Positions 48,266 through 61,124 of a stretch of DNA of 64,000 nt are shown piece after piece (within the stretch, counting starts at the first letter, position 1; every line of letters begins with the position of its first letter). The stretch spans positions 881,055 through 945,054 of the forward strand of contig VZRS01000248.1 in NCBI GenBank assembly GCA_013398055.1. The letters are read 5' to 3'. The stretch comes from Ifrita kowaldi. Taxonomy: Eukaryota > Chordata > Aves > Passeriformes > Cinclosomatidae. The notes beneath the pieces were generated by a model. That model searched no databases and had not been told where the DNA came from. It saw only the letters and a list, made by a program, of their open reading frames with translations. The translations under genes were made by a program, and so were the position numbers.

Positions 48266-49910
48266 CTCCAATTAGAAGTATCCTGGGGTTATTAGAGATA
48301 ACACTGCTCATATCCAATTAAGATGAAAACCATTTTACCAGTTTAATGTGCCACCTCTGGCAGTTTTGGTTTATTAGTTTTATCAGACTTCAGAACTGAA
48401 ACTCACGGTGATATGTATGCTGTGTACTGGAGAGATAAATGTTAAGACTTAGAGATTAATTAGTATAGAATAAGATGCTTGAAATGTTGTCCCTCAACCA
48501 TGGGAAAACTATACTTTCTCGGGGAAAAATACTCATTTTTGAGGCATTTGCTTCAAAGGGTTTCTTTAGATATTGCAACAGGAAATTGCCTACCTGGAAC
48601 AAGATGTGTTAACCTGTTTTGCTGCCCTTATATGCAGGTGTGTCAGGTACATGGCCAGCCCAGCACCAAGCCACCTCTCCATGCTGGGGAGAAGATGCTG
48701 ATGTCGGGTCAAAAGCTGAGAGCTGGATGCTTTGCAGAGTAGACATTCTCAGGCCTCTGATTCACCTGTTGGATTCAAGATCTTTTCAGTTTTACCAGCT
48801 CTGTCTCATTTGGGGATTCTAGGGTATCAAGAAGACAAATAATTTTTTTAAAAAACCAAACACACAGTTTCTTTAATATCTGGTGTTTCATCAGCCAAAA
48901 TTATGAGAAAATACTCATATAAAAGCTAGGAAGCAAAAGGAAACTCTCTTACACAACACGAACCTGGACCTAAGAATAGAGATTGGATGGATAAAAAACC
49001 CCCAAATTTAGTTATTGGGGAGGTGAAAACTCATGATTGCTTTCACAGCAAATAATCACCAGAATAACTGTGAAATCACCAGAGTAACATCTGTGCTGTA
49101 CAGGCCTCTAAAGGCTAAGAAGTTGGGGCAGCATATTTGTACAAAGCAAATTCTTCTTCTAAGAGTACAAAACTCTCCTACAGCATTTCCACAACTTCCT
49201 CCTATGGGTGGATCAAAAGTAGCTTTTATTAATCCCACTTCCTAACCGGGATAAAATTAACAAGTTTGAATGAAATATGGAAATCTAGAACAGAAGTCTT
49301 TCCTTTTTTTTTTTTTTTTTAACTGAATTTTAAGCCAGAGAAAGCACTGAAGATTGTTTGAGCTCTCATTAACTTAAAATACAAAACACAGCTCAGTTCT
49401 TAATTCTATTCAAAACAAATGTCCAAAAATGTAATTATGTGAAAAGTAACTGAAGAAGTTGAGAAGCAAGTGATCTTTTTCAGCATCTGTTTGCAGTCAC
49501 TATATCATGTCCTTGATTCATTTAGGTTGCAAATCTCAGTTTAACAACAAAAGAGTTGAGAGGAATTTGTTGCAGCTCTCAGGAAATTACCGAGAAATGG
49601 ATTTTGGCTTCTTGATCAGGTGACTACTTTGAAAATTTTTATTGGCTTAATCGAGGTGAGCTATAACAATGGGATTACAATAAATAAATAAATAAGCAGC
49701 CTAAATCAAGGCTGGTAACATTATGGAAAAACCTGCTCCTAAATATCCAGGAAGTCGCATCATGGAGTTCACACAAGCTGTGTTTATGCACAAGCTGAAC
49801 TACAAGAAACTTTACTGGGTTTCCAGCAGTGAAACCTTAAATTTGATTCCGAGAAATCACAAGCATTGAGGTTTCTTTTAGACCACTGCAGCTTCAGAAG
49901 TAAACACTTT
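48266..49910. other. gene-free stretch with T run
   Basis: A 17-base T run lies at 49304-49320. No gene or transposable element was recognised. Confidence 0.5.
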
Positions 49911-49943
49911 TACATACATATATATGTGTGTATACATATATAT
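49911..49943. repeat. TA/TG/CA-rich microsatellite
   Basis: Alternating pyrimidine-purine run of 'tacatacatatata', 'tgtgtgtata' and 'catatatatg' units. Confidence 0.9.
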
Positions 49944-50839
49944 GCAAACATAGAGATATGTATTGTTATTACATTTCTTTATCAAAACCTCTATTTCATG
50001 TACTTATTTGCACTCTACTTCCAACTTTTCAAAATAATTTAAAAATCTACCACAGGACTAGAGACTGGGTACAGTGCAGGTCTAATCCCACTAGTGCCAC
50101 CAATTTTCTCTGTGAGCTGGAAAAATGGAATCCAGAACAATAAAACTCAGGTAACATACAGTCATACAGTCTAATGGCAACTATTACACAGTACTTTAAA
50201 AACATTTCCATTATAAGCATTGACACTATATATTTTATGAATCACTTACTATGTTCTGATGCTCTTATGTTTTACACTTTTAGGTTACTACAGGTCCAAA
50301 ATTTGAGAAACATTTCCATGAGTGCATTTTCTTTCCCTGTTAGGAAAAAAGCATACCAAAGCTTAGAATTTCATTGCATTGTTGATCAATACATTTAATA
50401 ACTTAAATGTGGCCTCTGATTTCAAATTAACAAATAAAACTTCCATTCTGGGATCACTTTTATGTATTCTCAAAACATCTAATGAATTAATTGTGAGATT
50501 GAACCCATCACACTTATTTTCACCATCTTCAGCATTTATTGCACTGTAGAATAGGCTGCCCCTACTTCAGAGCCACATGAAAAAAAAGGCCCTGAAAAAT
50601 ATCTCTGCTTGTTTAGTCACTGTGATTAATCTAGCTGAAGGTACATGAACAAAAAGAGAAGGGTCTTGAAGTCAAAAGGCCCACAGAGTAGCTGAATCTC
50701 TGATTGACTTCAAGCAATGTATCCAATTAATGTCCCCCTTCTGCTAAAATCCCTACAATAGTTTCCCTATTTCTCAATCTATTTCTCTCTGAAAGAGTTT
50801 CATGTCCACCCACATATAAGGCCCATAATTTGTGGCTAA
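49944..50839. other. gene-free stretch, nothing recognised
   Basis: No gene or repeat family was recognised. Confidence 0.5.
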
Positions 50840-51120
50840 ATGGCAGCTGCAGCTCAGTGCTGGAGGCCTTTCCTCAAATTGGTCTTTAATTGGTATAATC
50901 AGGAGCTTGAATTATTGGTTCAACCAAAGGAAAAGTATTCATTCGAACCAACAGGATCGCTCTCTCTTTTTCTTTTAAATTAGCAATAAATTAATGACTT
51001 TTCAAGATGTTAAAGAGAAACTAAAACCTATGCACAAAAGATGGGATTCATTAATAAAAGCCAGTCGGTTTCATTCTCATTAAGGAGAAGAGCATTTAGG
51101 CAGCAACTTAAAGTCTTAAA
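50840..51120. promoter_or_regulatory. candidate conserved noncoding element
   Basis: Non-repetitive block with 'ggcagctgcagctc' (E-box), two 'aattggt' words about 15 bp apart, a 13-bp palindrome 'ttggttcaaccaa' at 50915-50927, 'aattagcaataaattaatga' and 'cattaataaaagcc'. It is one of the most enhancer-like stretches by composition. Unverified. Confidence 0.36.
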
Positions 51121-52376
51121 AAAAATAGCTGGGGAGAAGGAGTACAGACTTGGGTGGGTACAATTGAAAATCAAGATAACTTGAACCGTGACCTGAAGAG
51201 ATCATCAACCTAAGAGGACTTTGGGCTGGCTTCCTTTATCCCATACAGCCTCTTTTCTTTTGCAAATTCTGCTGAATTGTGACAGGTTTTTTTGTTTGGG
51301 TTTTTGGGGTTTTTCTGGTTTGTTCTAAAATGTCAGGCGCCATCTTTTAATCCTTACACGTAGCTTGATAAATTAATTCCAGAAACTGAAAGCAGTTGAC
51401 AGGTAGGAATTGGATCAGCCATTCCTATTATACTGAAATGGACTCCGCCTCAAAAGCGAGCTCCTGTAAGGCCTCAGGTTGTGTCCTTTCCTCTGTTTAT
51501 TTAGTGCCTGGTTTTAACCAAAGAACTCACCTTGGTCAAAGCCTTTGGGCTTTAAAAATCTTTACAAATGTTCAGTGTGTCAAAATCATCTGCTTTGGTC
51601 AGAAAGCCAAAGTATATAAGTTATAATCCCCGGACTTCTGAGAGCTGTAACTTTTCTAATAACCATGCCATGTTTGGGACAGTTAAAATTAAAAAATGAT
51701 ACTTATAAAAGGCAAGGCCCATCCCTTCCTCTAAAGATTTGTAAGCAAGGCCACTCCTGACCATTGATTTGGCAAGGGTGCTTCAAATGATGTTTCCTTA
51801 CATTCCCTAATAAAAGTAAAGATATTACTGTGGACAGCAGAACCATGGCCTTGATTCCTATGTTAACACCTACCTATGCAGCGAGCTCAAAATTGAGAAA
51901 GTAGGGAAATAGCAGCATTTCCCTTCTTCCTGTGATGATCAGCAGGGAGGGAGCAGGGTAGCTGTGAGTTCCCTCTCTGGAGGCCTTGCAAGTAGGGATG
52001 CAACTCTTTCCAGACTCATTGTCCAAGGGAAATCATGAGTCTAGAAATACAAGAACTTTGGCTGCACTGTAAATAGGCAGGACTTCACTATTCCCTGTCC
52101 AGGAGGCTTTGCAACTTCTAAAGAGTTAACAGACATCTGCAGCATCAATATTTTCTGCCTCTTCACACAGTACAGCTTCCCACACTTCCAGGTAGGTCTG
52201 GATCAAGGACACAGACTAAAGAGGAAATCACCATAAAGGGTCCCATGGACTCAAATATGCTTCCCCTTAAGCATCATCTCCTCCAAATTACCTAAACCTG
52301 GGGCCAACTCAATTTCTTTCATGTAGTTGATGAAAAGAAGAGAGCTGGCCTGTGCTCCAGTTTTGTGGAGCGATGG
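51121..52376. other. gene-free stretch with G/T-rich patch
   Basis: 51285-51322 is G/T-only apart from one C, with short G runs separated by T5-T7. No gene or transposable element was recognised. Confidence 0.5.
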
Positions 52377-52465
52377 AAATCCTATAATCCTGGAATGGAA
52401 GGGACCTTCAAAAGTCATCCAGTCCAACCCCTCTGCATTGAACACAGACCTCAACCTAGAGGCAG
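52377..52465 (-). mobile_element. CR1 LINE 3' UTR fragment (short)
   Basis: 'cctataatcctggaatggaa' is followed by 'gggaccttcaaaagtcatcc' and 'agtccaacccctctgcattg', an avian CR1 3' end read in reverse, with 'acagacctcaacctagagg' matching the next block weakly. Only about 90 bp is recognisable. An open frame at 52327-52536 that runs through it is a chance frame over the element. Confidence 0.85.
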
Positions 52466-53749
52466 AGTCTGCTCTTCTCCTATCCAGATGTGATCTTACT
52501 CCTGCAAAGAGCTCTGTTACACTAAGGAGAAGCTGAGGCCTTGTGTCTGGAAGTCTTCAGCTGCTGTTGCCACAGACTTCAGCAGTGAATTGGAGCTACC
52601 ATCCGTTTGCTGATTATATTGGACAAAAGAAGCAAAATTACTATCTACAGCAGAGTCATGTGCTCTTTTAGCTTCCCCCTTTGGAAGAGCAATTTTTCAA
52701 CCACTTCTTGCCAGGTCTCAATCAGAGCCCTTCTTAGCTGGAATTACAACAAATAGGAAAATAACGGTGCTTACAGTGTTTAATTGCCATGGCTGAAATA
52801 TTATTGTTGTCTCTCTTGGCCCTGACGTGAGGCTAGAATTCCTTAAGGTGACATTTTCAAGGCACAATGAAACATGTTTTACATGAGATTCCTTAAAACC
52901 CATCAATTATGCATGCTGCAAAAACTTGTTATTGTACTCCAAGGACATGATCCAAACACCAATTGTGGTTATTGGAGATCCACAGGACTTGGATCATATC
53001 CTAAATCAACTCTATGGCCAACTATCAAAGTAATAGCTTTTTTCTTTTCATTTCTGACTAGGTTCTTTAAAGGTTGAATCTTTTTCCTTTACTGTCTTAA
53101 AAATACAGATAAACTCTCTCATTTTATGAAAGTTTTTACACTTTTTTTTTCTACTTGGGTAAATTAGCAAAATTTAATAATTTCTATAGTATAGAGTGAT
53201 TGGGTACGTGCGTGTGCGCATGTGTAGGTCATCCTCAAACATGTTTGTGAGGTCTCAAAAAAACCCTGTATTTGTACATTCCTCTTATCCTTTCATTAAT
53301 TAAAAACAGGATACTCCTTATTAAAAGAAGTAAAAACAAGATTTTGAGAATATTAGCTGCATAAGTAGCATGAAACACCTTGGTACATGTCCTTTTTCCC
53401 CTGTGTTTTATTAGAAGTCTGAATCCTGTCCAGAGTAAAGGGATGTTTTAGTGTCCTTTCCTTCAGTGAAGTCTGACCAACTTGCTTCAGGTTTTCTCCA
53501 CTCACATGTTACCACCAGGAAATTATTTACAAGCCTCTTATCGAAAGCTCTTTTGACACGCAAGAGAGTTGTGAGTTATGTTGACACAGCCCTTCCACAT
53601 TTACCACCTTGTCATAAAAGTTAGAAAGATTGGCAGAAAAACACTCAATAAGGGAGAAGTTTAGTTAATGCAGTGAATTAGCCATCGATTTTTGTTTTTT
53701 TTCTTTTCCTTCCCCTCCCTTTTTAAATTTGAATATTTAACACCAGGGG
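52466..53749. other. gene-free stretch, nothing recognised
   Basis: A 'gtgcgtgtgcgcatgtgta' alternating run lies near 53209-53227. No gene or transposable element was recognised. Confidence 0.5.
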
Positions 53750-54290
53750 AGAAACCCGTCCTGTTTTTCGGCTGGAATAACAGCAGTTTCTGTTTCTAAC
53801 CTGGGAAGAATGTGATGGGGATTGAAAAGCACCCCTGTCCTATTGTTAGACTCCCCCAGCACTGATCCTTGCTTTTAACATCATAATGAAGGATGCTCTT
53901 TAGTGGATTATCTTGAGAAGGGATTAACTCCTTCAAGACTTCTTAGGAGGCAAGGTGTTTTGAGCCCTAAATACACACCAATTGCCTGCTTAACTTTTCA
54001 TCTTATTTTGAAAACTGCCCAGCTGGAATTCAAATTCTTTTCCATAGAGCTGAATTTTCTTAGTAGCAAAGTTTGAGTCAGGGGCAGCAGATGCTAAAAA
54101 TAAATACTGTTCATTTAATCGCGTGCAGCCAAATGTTTCGGATACTTTGCCGAGACAGGCATGGCAGGGTAAGACTCAATCAAAACTTTTGCTGCAAATT
54201 CAGCAAAGCTTTAAATTCTGTCTCTGTCCCTCAGGCATATGAAATAAGCCTCCATGGCCTAACCTCTGTTACAAGGCTTTCTTTTTAATA
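53750..54290. promoter_or_regulatory. candidate conserved noncoding element
   Basis: Non-repetitive block. Two OTX/PITX-type 'ggatta' words lie at 53905-53910 and 53921-53926, 16 bp apart in the same orientation, the first joined to a GATA-type 'ttatct'. A perfect MEF2 word 'ctaaaaataa' is at 54094-54103, and 'tttaatcgcgtgcag' with CpGs lies just beyond. The two halves may be separate elements. Conservation is inferred. Confidence 0.36.
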
Positions 54291-54540
54291 CGGCCGAGAG
54301 ATATAATGTAGTCAGATAGATAGATATAGTACAGTCCATGACACTCACATAGATTTCAGTTTTAATTTGTATGAATATATTGCTTCAATAAGGAATTAAT
54401 AGGACTGCACATGGATGTGCCTTGTGATATTTATGCTGTAGTCAGACATTCATGAACACCCACAAGAATGTGCACACAGAGAGATACATAGCACACGTAT
54501 GGGTACACACCCTGTATGTCACTCACAACCCTATTAATAA

Positions 54541-54578
54541 ACACACACATATATATATATATACATATATGTATATAT
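54541..54578. repeat. (CA)n(TA)n microsatellite
   Basis: 'acacacacat' runs into a TA repeat of about 12 bases and 'acatatatgtatatat'. Compound dinucleotide repeat. Confidence 0.95.
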
Positions 54579-56059
54579 CAGATTTGGCCACTATGCCTTG
54601 GCTTTTGATATCATTATCAGCATTGTTTTATGACACATTTGCTGTTGAATACAAAATGCTTAGTCAAAAAAAAAAAAAAAAGAAGCAGGGAAAGAGGACT
54701 AATTGCTCTACAATTTATAATCAAGTGACTTCTTCAACCTATGCTTTTTTATCTTAACAACCATTCATTAGTTATTTGCCTAATTTATTGGAAGTGAAAT
54801 ATTGTATTTTTTCCTGCAGCCAGCCTTGTCTCCATTATTAACCTGCTCCTTTGTTTCATATTCCACTTGGCAAGGAAGAAGGAAGAGTAGCCCCAAGTTT
54901 TTCTTTCTTTCTTGTTATTTTTCACTTTACTAAAAACTTGTGTTCTGCTAGATTTGAAGAATTAAAAATCTTCTTTTTATTGACAAGGGTTTTTTTCATT
55001 TCTGTAGGACTGGCTGAAGGGGTGGGGATGTGAAGAGTATTTTCCACTAAAAAGCGGAAGAAACTGTTACTTTGGAGAAGTTTTTCCTCTTTTAAAGGCG
55101 GGAAGTTTTCAACTTGCCTGTTTTTCTCTCCCTGTTTCTGTCCTTTCCTTCTGCACCTTCTGTAGCTACAACATAGATAATTTGCAACTTCATAAACAAG
55201 GTTTTTCAACTGGATTACCCAGACTGGAACTTGAGAAAGAGTTTGCTAAAAGCGACCAAATAGATGATTCTGAGGGCAAGTGAGTTTTCTCCAGTTTTAA
55301 CAAATGGGGAAGACCCAGGTGCACTCTTATTGTGAGCTAAATGAAATACCCTCTTATTCATTTTTGTAATAATAACTGTATTTCACAGACTATGCTTTAA
55401 TTGTAAATAATCCCCCACATTCTTTCAGTGTAAACTCTTTAAGGAGTCATGAATTTTATTTATACTCTCTCACTCTTTGAGAGTCTTTTGTTTATTTGCT
55501 GTTTAGTTCTTTGTGAAATAACACTCCCAGAAGAAAATCCCCCTCTCTGCTTAAGGAATTAGCCCAGAGACAAAAGCAGGGAATTCTTTAAGCCTTGTTT
55601 TGTGCTAAGAGAAATGTTTGACATTTCTGTGGAGAGGTGTTTAGTTTGGATTCATTAGGTCTTAGGGACTCTTTTCTCTTTTTTGGCCTTTCAGTTTCTG
55701 TCACTGTTTTTTTTCTGTGTTTGGTAGACTGAAGAGAATTTACCAATGTGTAATTAGGTTTCCTACATTTGAATAGCAAAATCCAGTTGTGTTTTAAATA
55801 GGCAAGCTAAGCATTCCCCTCAACCAGCAGGCCCAAACCTGAAATCTGCTTTGTGAGAGGACGAAAGGACGGCAGAAGGAAGAAAAAGGCTTCCCCAAGG
55901 TTACTTAATGCTTGAAACAAACACCAATAAGGCTCCACTGGTGCAATGCCATCGGCTGTAGCAAAGGGGGAAGCTGTGGGCTTGGAAAACACAGTTTCCC
56001 GTAAAACTGGGCATTACAATGACAAAAACATATGTGTCATATGTAACACACTACTGCTT
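54579..56059. other. gene-free stretch with A run
   Basis: A 16-base A run lies at 54666-54681. Purine- or pyrimidine-biased patches occur at 54895-55010 and 55675-55715. No gene or transposable element was recognised. Confidence 0.5.
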
Positions 56060-56310
56060 CTTCCTCAGGTTTGCATAGCTGGGAATTTATCAGCATCAAT
56101 TGATGTCGTGTAATACAACTTTTAATGTAATGTAACAGCTTCATGAATAAGTTACATCAAATTAGAATCATTAGCTCAGACCAGTGTATTTAAACATTTT
56201 GTTGAAAGCAACAAAATTGTTGATCCAAGGGCAAAACTATGAGGCAAATTAGCCTAAATTTGCATAACACAAGGCTTCATTTTTGGTTATGAAACACAGG
56301 TAAGGCTGTT
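56060..56310. promoter_or_regulatory. candidate conserved noncoding element with nested palindromes
   Basis: A 12-bp perfect palindrome 'catcaattgatg' (56094-56105) and a 9-bp hairpin ('attttgttg' 56196-56204, 'caacaaaat' 56209-56217, 4-base loop) lie about 100 bp apart in non-repetitive AT-rich sequence with 'gaatcattagctcag', 'aattagcctaaatttgcata' and 'taatgtaatgtaac' words. It resembles enhancer sequence. Unverified. Confidence 0.35.
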
Positions 56311-58524
56311 AGGAGGGAAATGGTACTGCAAATCTAAAACACAAAAGTAAAGCAAGGGTTTGTAATAAGAGATTAAGAGGAAGCCAGCCACTGAAACAGC
56401 TGTTTTGACCATTTTGAACTGTTTGTGTAGGTACTAGCACTGGGCTGCTTTTCTTTTGAAAATGGCAGAAAGGAATGTGCTGGCAATTTCAAATTTTTTC
56501 TTCCCAGATTCTTATCGAAGTGGGAAAATCATCCAAACTGATCGTTCCTTAAACAGTTTCCATTTTCATGCAGTCAGCAAATTTCTATTGAATAAGGAAT
56601 TTTCTTTAAAAATAAAATCCCAGCAGACTACAATTTGAAACCTTGCTCTTAGCCAAAGCTGTGCTTGTAGGTAAAAACTGCCTGAAGTTTTCCATTGGGA
56701 CTGTGCAACATAGTGGAAAATCAGAAGGTTAAAGACCAAGCAGAGTACAAAAAAAATCAGCCCTAGAGTACACACACACACACCATCCCTGGACATTAAC
56801 ATGGCAGTTTTACCAGATTTATCTTTGTACAGAAGCTTTACCTCATTTCTCAGTTTTCCTCTTTAAATGTAAAGGCCCTGTTAAAGGACATTTTTAATAA
56901 TGAGTCCCCTACTTATTTAACCATTTCATTCAACATTGTCCAGATTTATTGACTGTCAGAGCTTTCTTCCTTTTCTGTTTTCTCTGGGACTTACATTCTG
57001 GGTGAGGAATGTCACTGCTGAAAAACAACGTTATTTAGCTGGCTTTTTAACGCTACAATAGTTATGAACTCCAGATCATTCTTTATTTACTAACTGACTG
57101 CTGCCAAATACACCCAATTCATCTGGTGGAAAGACTTTGTGCAATAGCTGACAAATCTGGAATATTCTTCATTGGTAGATCTGGCAGTAACCACCTGTTG
57201 TGATGCCAAACATACAGTGTGAAACATATCTGGATGTTGACAGACTTCAGCTTCATTGCAGAGCATCACTGCTAGAACATAAAAGTTTGCTTTTCTGCCT
57301 TTCAAATATGCTGAACACCTGCTCCTCTCATTGTTTCCCTACTTACTATTGCTTTTTTATCTTTAATTCAAGTCATAGTTGTTCTTTCTGGTGGATGGAA
57401 ATGCTCTCTGGAGTGTTTCCACAGACTTTGGTGATTTTGATGCTGGTCCCAGAGGTATAGGTGCGTAGGCTTTTTTGAAAAGCTGGGTATTCTTTGCACA
57501 GCCCTCTGCCTGTGTGTTCCAAAATGCCATTTCAGACAGTCCATTTTCCCCTGTGACACAAGCAGGGGTGACCTAGAACCCACGACTCCTCTCCTGGAGG
57601 AACAAAATATGCTGAAGGAAGCTGTTGAAAAGTATCAACCTGTTACTGTGAGGCTGGGTTTCACCACAAATGTCTCCTTTTCCACTTAAAACTTCTGTCT
57701 GTGCAAAATGTGAGATCCTTAGGTGCTTATTTAGGATTTAATACACATGCTCAGGTCTTCTAACAGCAAGTGTGCAGGAATCTACAAACAAGTACTTCTC
57801 AAGAGGCTACAGCCAAAAAAAGTAAGAGGATGACAAAATATAAGACGACGTGGACTTCTTTTCCCCTTTCCAACAAGAAGGTCTTAAAAGGTAGGCTCAG
57901 AAACAGACATGACACATTCCCTGCTGTCATGCCCAGAGCTCCACAGAGAATTTTGAGGACTTATTGCGTATGTTCCTGATGAAGGAACCACTAGCACAGG
58001 AAAAAAAACCCAAATATTGTTTGTTTATTTGTTTTCCTGTTCTAAGACAATTTGATGCTGAAAATATTTTGGTTCTGAAATGGGTCAAGGGGAATTCAAT
58101 CCCATCCAATGCATTCTTTCCACTTCTGTAGGCTGTGCTCTATCTTATATGATACTACAGATCCTCCACTTTGGCTGGGAGAAGAAGGAACAAAAGAAAA
58201 TCTTAAGAATCTGAGCTGATCATATAATGTCTCTATGCAAATAGGTGCAACATCAGCTAAAACCCTGTTCTTAGTTCCTCATTCTAATTTTAAAAGAAAA
58301 TATATGAACAACAGATGATATTCAGTTCTTATATTGAAGGAGGCAGGGACCTGCTTCAGAAGCCTCAATAAGTCTTAGATTAATTTTTCATTTCCCATTC
58401 TCAATTTTTTTTTTAATAAAAGACTGCAATAATTACTATTAAGGTGGGGAAAAATAAGACATTACCTTTAAACATAAAAGAAATCATAATTTCATTATTT
58501 TTCCTGTATTTCCTGTGTTCCAAC
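56311..58524. other. gene-free stretch, nothing recognised
   Basis: A (CA)n run of about 13 bases lies at 56770-56782. Frames on both strands at 57090-57583 overlap and have no domain. Confidence 0.5.
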
Positions 58525-58860
58525 ATTTCCTGTAAGGCAGTATCCCATTCATGACAGTGCTCACAGTAGAACTTTTAGAAAAGGTGCATAAAATCCTGGA
58601 TAATTATGGAGTGAATTTCCTCCTTAACTCTATTAGTCAGTAGTTGGCTTCTATCCTAAAGCATAATTGTTTATATCCCTAATGTATGGTTTCATCCTGT
58701 GTAATGTAGCTGCGGATGGTCTCATTATCCATATAAGTGTTTAATAAATCCCTTTAATCCCGCTAAACTCATGCCTCAAAGATACTGTATTTTGTGGCAG
58801 TGAGTTCCACATGTTAATTAACTACTATAAAAGAATGATCCTAAGTATAATTTTTGGATA
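58525..58860 (-). mobile_element. ancient CR1-type retroposon relic
   Basis: Ordered landmarks match an old amniote family (read in reverse): 'ggcagtatcccattcatgac', 'agtagttggcttctatccta', 'aagcataattgtttatatcc', 'ctcattatccatataagtgt', 'aaatccctttaatcccgcta' and 'tgtggcagtgagttccacat'. From memory, the family consensus has 'CCAGTATCCTGTCTCTGACA', 'TTATCCATATAAATGTCC' and 'GGCAATGAGTTCCACA' in this order in turtles and crocodilians. Identity is moderate with many small indels, implying insertion before bird radiation. Non-coding. Confidence 0.7.
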
Positions 58861-60999
58861 ATTTTTTCTTAGAAGGTTCACATAAATTCACGTTGACACC
58901 AGTCTTTGCTGTTTCTTCTGTTTCAGTAATGATACCCCAGTCCATCAATCAACCAGTAAAAAACTGGTGTTTTCCAAACAGTTGATTTTAATTGAGTATT
59001 TTAAAGTGTTCACAGAAAATGGATGCCTGCTCTGTCTTCAGCAGAAATATCATCAGAGACCAGTTTTTTTCATGTCTGCTTCATGCACTGAAACAGAGAC
59101 TTGACCTGTGAGCCCAATTCAGGTGGGGTGTGACTTCCCAGACACCTGGCAGATGGTGCCCCAGGAAAGGGGACATCCTGCCTTTTTGAAGGGCAGCATC
59201 TCCCAGTTCCTCGGCAAGTTTTGTTTCCAATTTGGGGTACAGCAGCTCAGCCCAGGAGACTGACCTGGACAGGCTGTTAACCAGTCTTCTGCCCCATAAA
59301 GGACGTCTCCTGCACGACCTCAAACCAGCACACCCGTTCTGGCAGTGATCATTCACCTCCAAGTAGCAATATAATGTTCTCCATCCATCACACCCCTGAA
59401 AGGAGATGACATATCCTGAAATAAGAGATTAAAGGTCTATCAACATCATATACAGTAGACCTGACACCACTGGACAAATATTTAAGACACTGGTCAGGTT
59501 TTGGGGAGTGAAGGAGTTCAGGGTGCTGGGCTCTGGTGCTTAGCCTTGCTCTGTCACTCTTCTCCTCTCCTTTCCCTCTTTTTCCAAACTACCACTTCCA
59601 TTTCCAAACCAAGCCTTACCCCTCCTATGAAACTAAATAATTTGAAAGTCTAAAGATTAAAAGCAAGCTTTATGAGGTGAAGGGTGTGATTTCTAAAGCA
59701 CTCAGAGGTACCTGAAAGAATATAGACTGATTATTAAAAGAGGATTTCAGCCAGAAAGGAAACTAAAATAGTTTGGATATTTGCACAAAGAAGTAAAAAC
59801 TCCTCAGAAGCTTCCCAAAACATACAGATTGCTCCTTTATTGTTATTGAATGCAGTTTATTTATACCTTCCACTGCAGCATGGGCCATAGCTTTTTTATG
59901 GGAAAGAATTAAATTTAATGTTATATTTTCCAACAATTTAAAATGCTGATCCTGCTTTTCTCCATATATCAGCTCTTATTACTCAATAAAATGTTGGGGT
60001 GCTGTTTCTTCTGAGGTGGACAGCACAAAAAAAAAATCGAATATTTTATTTACAAGATGAACCAGAGAGGATCTGTGGGTACTGTTAACAAAACCTGTCC
60101 CACTTTTCCATAATGGAAGCCAGATCTGAGGGGACTTTAAGTTTTCATTTGAGGATATTGTTTCCATTATCATTTGTTGGTTTTCTTTTGTTGCAAAATG
60201 GACTATTTTGTGAAGTTGGCTGTCACTTTTGAAATGGAAATCATGATGAATTATGGCCCATTTTCCTTACTATGCTTTATCAAGCTCATTAGACATGATG
60301 CATGGTCTGAAGCTAACGAAACAAAAGACAAAAAGCAGCATAGGAAGCTTCTCTTTCTTACAGCTATTGCTTACATATAAAATTAAATCATCCTGTTGCA
60401 CTTGTTGCACTCAATGACCACCTCCTGTGGTCATATTGAACCCTCTCACTGTGGCTGCAGCTGTGATTAGAACACAAAAACCCCTGCTGCAAAATTTTAA
60501 GGGCATAAGTTATACCCAAACTTTTGTTCCTCACTGTCACTATCTCATTCTAGATTCATTTTGACAAGGAATGCGCACGCCAAGAAGCTTTTCATATTTT
60601 TACAATGTTAAATGTGAAGAAATGTGAATTTGTTCTGGAAAATAAGTTTTGGAAAATGCATTTCCACTGAAATAACCGTGTAACAAAAGATGTTTCCTAA
60701 ATCTCATAGATGGTGATGCATCTTATCCAACAAGCCAAGACTTTCATCCAAACCTAAACAGCTGTGGTGTAGTTTTCAGGCACTTAATATTTGCATAAAC
60801 ACATTTTTTCCCTTGCAACTTGAATTAATCTTTATATCAATAACAAAGTGAACCTCCAAACAATTGTTTGAAGGGAAGTATTCAGTAAGTCTTTTCAATA
60901 TTGGAAGAAATTCTGCTTATATATTTTAAAGGAAATCTAACTCCTGTAAAAAAATATTTGAACTAGCTGGAAACATTTGGTAGACATGCTGCCTTATAT
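58861..60999. other. gene-free stretch, nothing recognised
   Basis: A GC-moderate patch at 59095-59360 is open for 93 codons on the minus strand but has no domain that I recognise. No transposable element was recognised. Confidence 0.5.
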
Positions 61000-61075
61000 G
61001 GGCCCTGAGTCAGAAAAGCACTTAAGCACACGCTTAACTGTTATCACGTGTTAAAGTGCTTTTCTGGATAGGGAT
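61000..61075. repeat. palindromic MITE-like relic, centre deleted
   Basis: 'gggccctgagtcagaaaagc' and 'acttaagcacacgcttaac' form the left arm, 'cacgtgttaaagtgctttt' and 'ctggatagggatc' the right arm. The arms pair through 'agaaaagcactt-aa' against 'ttaaagtgcttttct'. From memory, this is the family with arms 'GGGCCCTGATTCAGCAAAGC' and 'ACTTAAGCACATGCTTAAC', whose full length is about 120-130 bp. Here the central 'CCCATTGA..TCAATGGG' part is missing. Old, non-coding. Confidence 0.65.
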
Positions 61076-61124
61076 CCATTCTTAAATCTTAGGCAACAGG
61101 GCTAATCCGGCACTTCTGAAGAGG

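Noticed and set aside
51285..51322. G/T-rich tract as an interstitial telomere repeat or quadruplex
   Set aside because: It has no TTAGGG units, and the G runs are too few and unevenly spaced.
56845..56910. 'ctcagttttcctctttaaat' as a third MIR-like SINE trace
   Set aside because: Only one short anchor matches, and no second landmark follows at the expected spacing.
59081..59362. 93-codon minus-strand frame in a GC-richer patch, considered as a retroviral or gene fragment
   Set aside because: No conserved motif, LTR or flanking element is recognisable, so there is no support.
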